Shown here: positions 6,010 through 7,253 of the stretch, one piece after another
Position numbering within the stretch: the stretch's first letter is position 1
Layout: every line of letters begins with the position of its first letter
Assembly: GCA_964365905.1 (NCBI GenBank)
Contig: CAYIRQ010000075.1
Location: 1 to 7,253, forward strand
DNA length: 7,253 bases
Reading direction: 5' to 3'
Origin: CAYIRQ01 sp964365905
GTDB taxonomy: Bacteria > Patescibacteriota > Gracilibacteria > Peribacterales > Peribacteraceae
Notes under the pieces: model-generated
Told to the model about the DNA's origin: nothing
Databases searched by the model: none
The model's input: only the letters and a program-made list of their open reading frames with translations
Program-made: the position numbers and the translations under genes

Positions 6010-6066
6010 GTATCGAAACACTGGAACATGTCGCAGTTGACCTACATGTTGGAATGTTTTCGATAC
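6010..6066. repeat. Long hairpin from inverted epimerase-tail sequence
   Basis: GTATCGAAA (6010-6018) pairs with TTTCGATAC (6058-6066), and AACATGT (6025-6031) pairs with ACATGTT (6044-6050). There are a few pairs and mismatches between them and a 12-nt loop. The right arm belongs to the epimerase-tail remnant at 6042-6074, so the left arm looks like an inverted, decayed copy of the same tail. It may secondarily act in transcript termination. Confidence 0.6.
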
Positions 6067-6074
6067 CATTCGAC
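6042..6074 (-). pseudogene. Fossil 3' end of an epimerase gene (VEWYRKHSNM-stop)
   Basis: These 33 bases match the last 33 bases of the intact epimerase gene (6208-6240) at 30 positions. On the minus strand they read VEWYRKHSNM then TAG, against VEWYRKHYNM then TAG in the intact gene. Homology stops at 6074, where a palindromic repeat (6074-6098) takes over, so no larger part of the gene remains. It is probably a relic of a duplicated or recombined epimerase gene. Confidence 0.75.
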
Positions 6075-6098
6075 CCTTCGACGAGCTCAGGGTGACAT
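6074..6098. repeat. Palindromic repeat copy with eroded left arm
   Basis: CCCT (6074-6077), loop TCGACGAGCTC (6078-6088) and AGGGTGACAT (6089-6098) match the family seen at 4038-4068. Only the inner part of the left arm survives because it abuts or overlaps the epimerase-tail remnant. The loop differs from 4048-4058 at one base. Confidence 0.7.
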
Positions 6099-6099
6099 C

Positions 6100-6156
6100 T
6101 CATCGAATTTCAGTTGAGTTCCACACTTTGTAATACTCGCGGAACCATGTCAGCCC
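6100..6156 (-). pseudogene. Second, more decayed epimerase-tail remnant
   Basis: On the minus strand this reads G-L-T-W-F-R-E-Y-Y-K-V-W-N-S-T-E-I-R then TGA (6100-6102), with an in-frame stop at 6157-6159 before it. WFREYYK aligns codon for codon with WYRKHYN at the end of the intact epimerase. At the DNA level 6128-6148 matches 6215-6235 at 17 of 21 positions. WFREYY-type tails are common in extended SDR epimerases. The match is short, so this is less certain than the remnant at 6042-6074. Confidence 0.5.
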
Positions 6157-6207
6157 TCAACTCGCTTTGCTCATTCGGGATCTATCGGTTGTTCTCTCAG
6201 GGGTAAT

Positions 6208-7161
6208 CTACATGTTGTAATGCTTTCGGTACCATTCGACAAACCTTGGAATCCCTTCTGCAATCGTCATCTTCGGGCTATATCCAAGCATCTTCTTCGC
6301 CTTCGCAATATCCGCATGACTTGCGCGGAAGTCGCCCGGTTGCATGGGAAGAAGTTCGTGGTTCGCTTCTTTCCCACAAGCATGTTCAATCATCGCGACG
6401 AAGTCGAGGAGTTCTTCTTTGCGTCCTGATCCGAGGTTAAAAATTTCCTCAGGATAATTTTTGTCGATCGCAGCGACGGTGCCTGCGACGATGTCATCGA
6501 TGTACGTGAAGTCGCGTTGCATTTTTCCTTCTCCGTAGATCGGGAGTGTTTCCCCCTTGAGTACTTTCTCCGTAAAGAGGAAGAGCGCCATGTCGGGGCG
6601 ACCGTAGGGCCCGTACACGGTGAAGAAGCGGAGACCCGTCACGGGAATGCCGTACATGTGGTGGTACGTGTGCGCGAGGAGCTCATTTTCGCGCTTTGTC
6701 GTGCCGTAGAGAGAGATGGGATGATCGACGCGGTCATTTTCTGAAAACGGCAGCTTCTCGTTTGCGCCGTAGACAGAACTCGATGAAGCGTAGATGAAGC
6801 CGGGGATTTTCTGCTTTCGTACTTCTTCGAGAAGGATGAATGTCCCATGAACATTCGTTTCAATGTATTCCTCAGGATGCTGAAATGAGTACCGAACTCC
6901 GGCGAGGGCCGCGAGGTGGCACACACGATCCACCCCTTGGATTGCCTTCTCCACGGTGTGCCGATCGGTAATGTCGCCACGGATCAATTGAAACCGGCGA
7001 TTGAAATCGCCGACTAACCGTTCCACTCTCGCCTCCTTCAGCCGCGGATCGTAGTAGGGACTGAAGTTATCGAGGCCGATCACCTCATCTCCCCGTTCGA
7101 GGAGCACTTTCGCCGTATGGAAGCCAATGAAGCCGGCGGCACCAGTCAGGAGTACTTTCAT
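6208..7161 (-). CDS. NAD-dependent epimerase, probable UDP-glucuronate 4-epimerase
   Basis: This 317-aa cytosolic extended short-chain dehydrogenase has GAAGFIG (7-13) for NAD binding and an acidic residue (D31, in LDNFSPYYD) at the end of strand beta2. HLAALAGVRYS (82-92), the serine-rich ASSSSVYG (125-132) and the catalytic Y152-x-x-x-K156 are present. The GLRFFTVYGPYGRPDMALF segment (176-194) closely resembles the signature of UDP-glucuronate 4-epimerases, which make UDP-galacturonate for capsule and lipopolysaccharide. QRDFTYIDDIV (215-225) is also typical. UDP-glucose/GlcNAc 4-epimerase activity is the main alternative. ATG 7161 is preferred because MKVLLTG begins the Rossmann fold directly; a TTG at 7173 would add four residues. 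A near-leaderless -10 (7176-7181) supports ATG 7161. Three decayed copies of its last codons lie downstream. Confidence 0.92.
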   Translation of the reverse strand: MKVLLTGAAGFIGFHTAKVLLERGDEVIGLDNFSPYYDPRLKEARVERLVGDFNRRFQLIRGDITDRHTVEKAIQGVDRVCHLAALAGVRYSFQHPEEYIETNVHGTFILLEEVRKQKIPGFIYASSSSVYGANEKLPFSENDRVDHPISLYGTTKRENELLAHTYHHMYGIPVTGLRFFTVYGPYGRPDMALFLFTEKVLKGETLPIYGEGKMQRDFTYIDDIVAGTVAAIDKNYPEEIFNLGSGRKEELLDFVAMIEHACGKEANHELLPMQPGDFRASHADIAKAKKMLGYSPKMTIAEGIPRFVEWYRKHYNM

Positions 7162-7175
7162 TGCATCAAACAAAA

Positions 7176-7181
7176 AATATA
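7176..7181 (-). promoter_or_regulatory. Putative -10 element for epimerase gene
   Basis: On the minus strand TATATT is preceded by TGTG, giving an extended -10 look, and ends 14 nt before ATG 7161. Predicted transcription would start only about 5-8 nt before the ATG, too short for a Shine-Dalgarno site, and none is visible. The GC-rich palindrome at 7188-7208 sits where a -35 box would be. Confidence 0.4.
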
Positions 7182-7187
7182 CACATT

Positions 7188-7208
7188 CTCTCTCCCCGCG
7201 GGAGAGAG
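7188..7208. repeat. Perfect GC-rich palindrome upstream of epimerase gene
   Basis: CTCTCTCCC (7188-7196) and GGGAGAGAG (7200-7208) form a perfect 9-bp inverted repeat around CGC. The core matches, in inverse orientation, the GC-rich element at 37-48. It abuts the predicted -10, so an operator role is possible, but a dispersed intergenic repeat is equally likely. Confidence 0.6.
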
Positions 7209-7211
7209 GTA

Positions 7212-7244
7212 CCCGCCCGAACGTACCCGTTCGGTACGGGCGGG
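7212..7244. repeat. GC-rich hairpin at window end
   Basis: CCCGCCCG (7212-7219) pairs with CGGGCGGG (7237-7244). An alternative inner stem pairs CCGAACG (7217-7223) with CGTTCGG (7228-7234) over TACC. It continues the palindromic block of 7188-7208, and the whole region from 7185 to the window end looks like one composite intergenic repeat. The element may extend beyond the window. Confidence 0.55.
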
Positions 7245-7253
7245 GAGTGAGGG

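Noticed and set aside
1..7253. tRNA or rRNA genes, insertion sequence or integrase
   Set aside because: I saw no cloverleaf, rRNA-like sequence or transposase/integrase motifs on either strand.

Overview
The window is a bacterial glycan-biosynthesis region of about 7.25 kb with six protein genes that look intact and complete. They are a SAM-dependent methyltransferase, two polyprenyl-phosphate glycosyltransferases fused to GtrA-type membrane domains, a GDP-mannose 4,6-dehydratase, a GT39/PMT-type membrane glycosyltransferase and a UDP-glucuronate 4-epimerase-like enzyme. A seventh, small predicted exported protein has no assigned function. UGA is used as a normal stop (for example at 787-789 and 5940-5942), which argues against code-25 lineages. 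Few starts have a recognisable Shine-Dalgarno sequence, and two genes have a -10-like hexamer almost on the start codon. Together with the many dispersed palindromes and the GT2-GtrA fusions, this fits a candidate-phylum (Patescibacteria/CPR-like) genome. That assignment is an inference; no marker gene is present.

Layout. The methyltransferase (67-789) and the first GT2-GtrA fusion (786-1889) are on the plus strand and overlap by ATGA. They converge on a minus-strand unit transcribed in the order small exported protein (4704-4324), GT39-type transferase (4327-2963, also an ATGA overlap), then gmd (2937-1966). A strong hairpin at 1923-1954 lies between the convergent ends. A 92-bp divergent intergenic region (4705-4796), built almost entirely of inverted arrays of an 8-mer, separates this unit from the second GT2-GtrA fusion (4797-5942, plus). 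The 265 bp at 5943-6207 hold no intact gene. They are a patchwork of palindromic repeats and decayed copies of the last codons of the downstream epimerase gene. The epimerase gene (7161-6208) is on the minus strand, and the window ends in GC-rich hairpins upstream of it.

Function. Gmd makes GDP-4-keto-6-deoxymannose and the epimerase probably makes UDP-galacturonate. The GT2 domains probably charge a lipid carrier (undecaprenyl phosphate) with a sugar, the GtrA domains may flip it, and the GT39 enzyme would transfer the sugar outside the membrane. The methyltransferase could modify a sugar or lipid. The likely product is a cell-surface polysaccharide or glycosylated surface molecule.

The most interesting material is not a new gene system but the repeat biology. 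It includes a palindromic element family with an 11-nt loop and paired stem changes. One member is read in frame inside the GT39 gene, and two form the C-terminal tail of the small gene. There are also the 8-mer inverted arrays and the fossil epimerase 3' ends.
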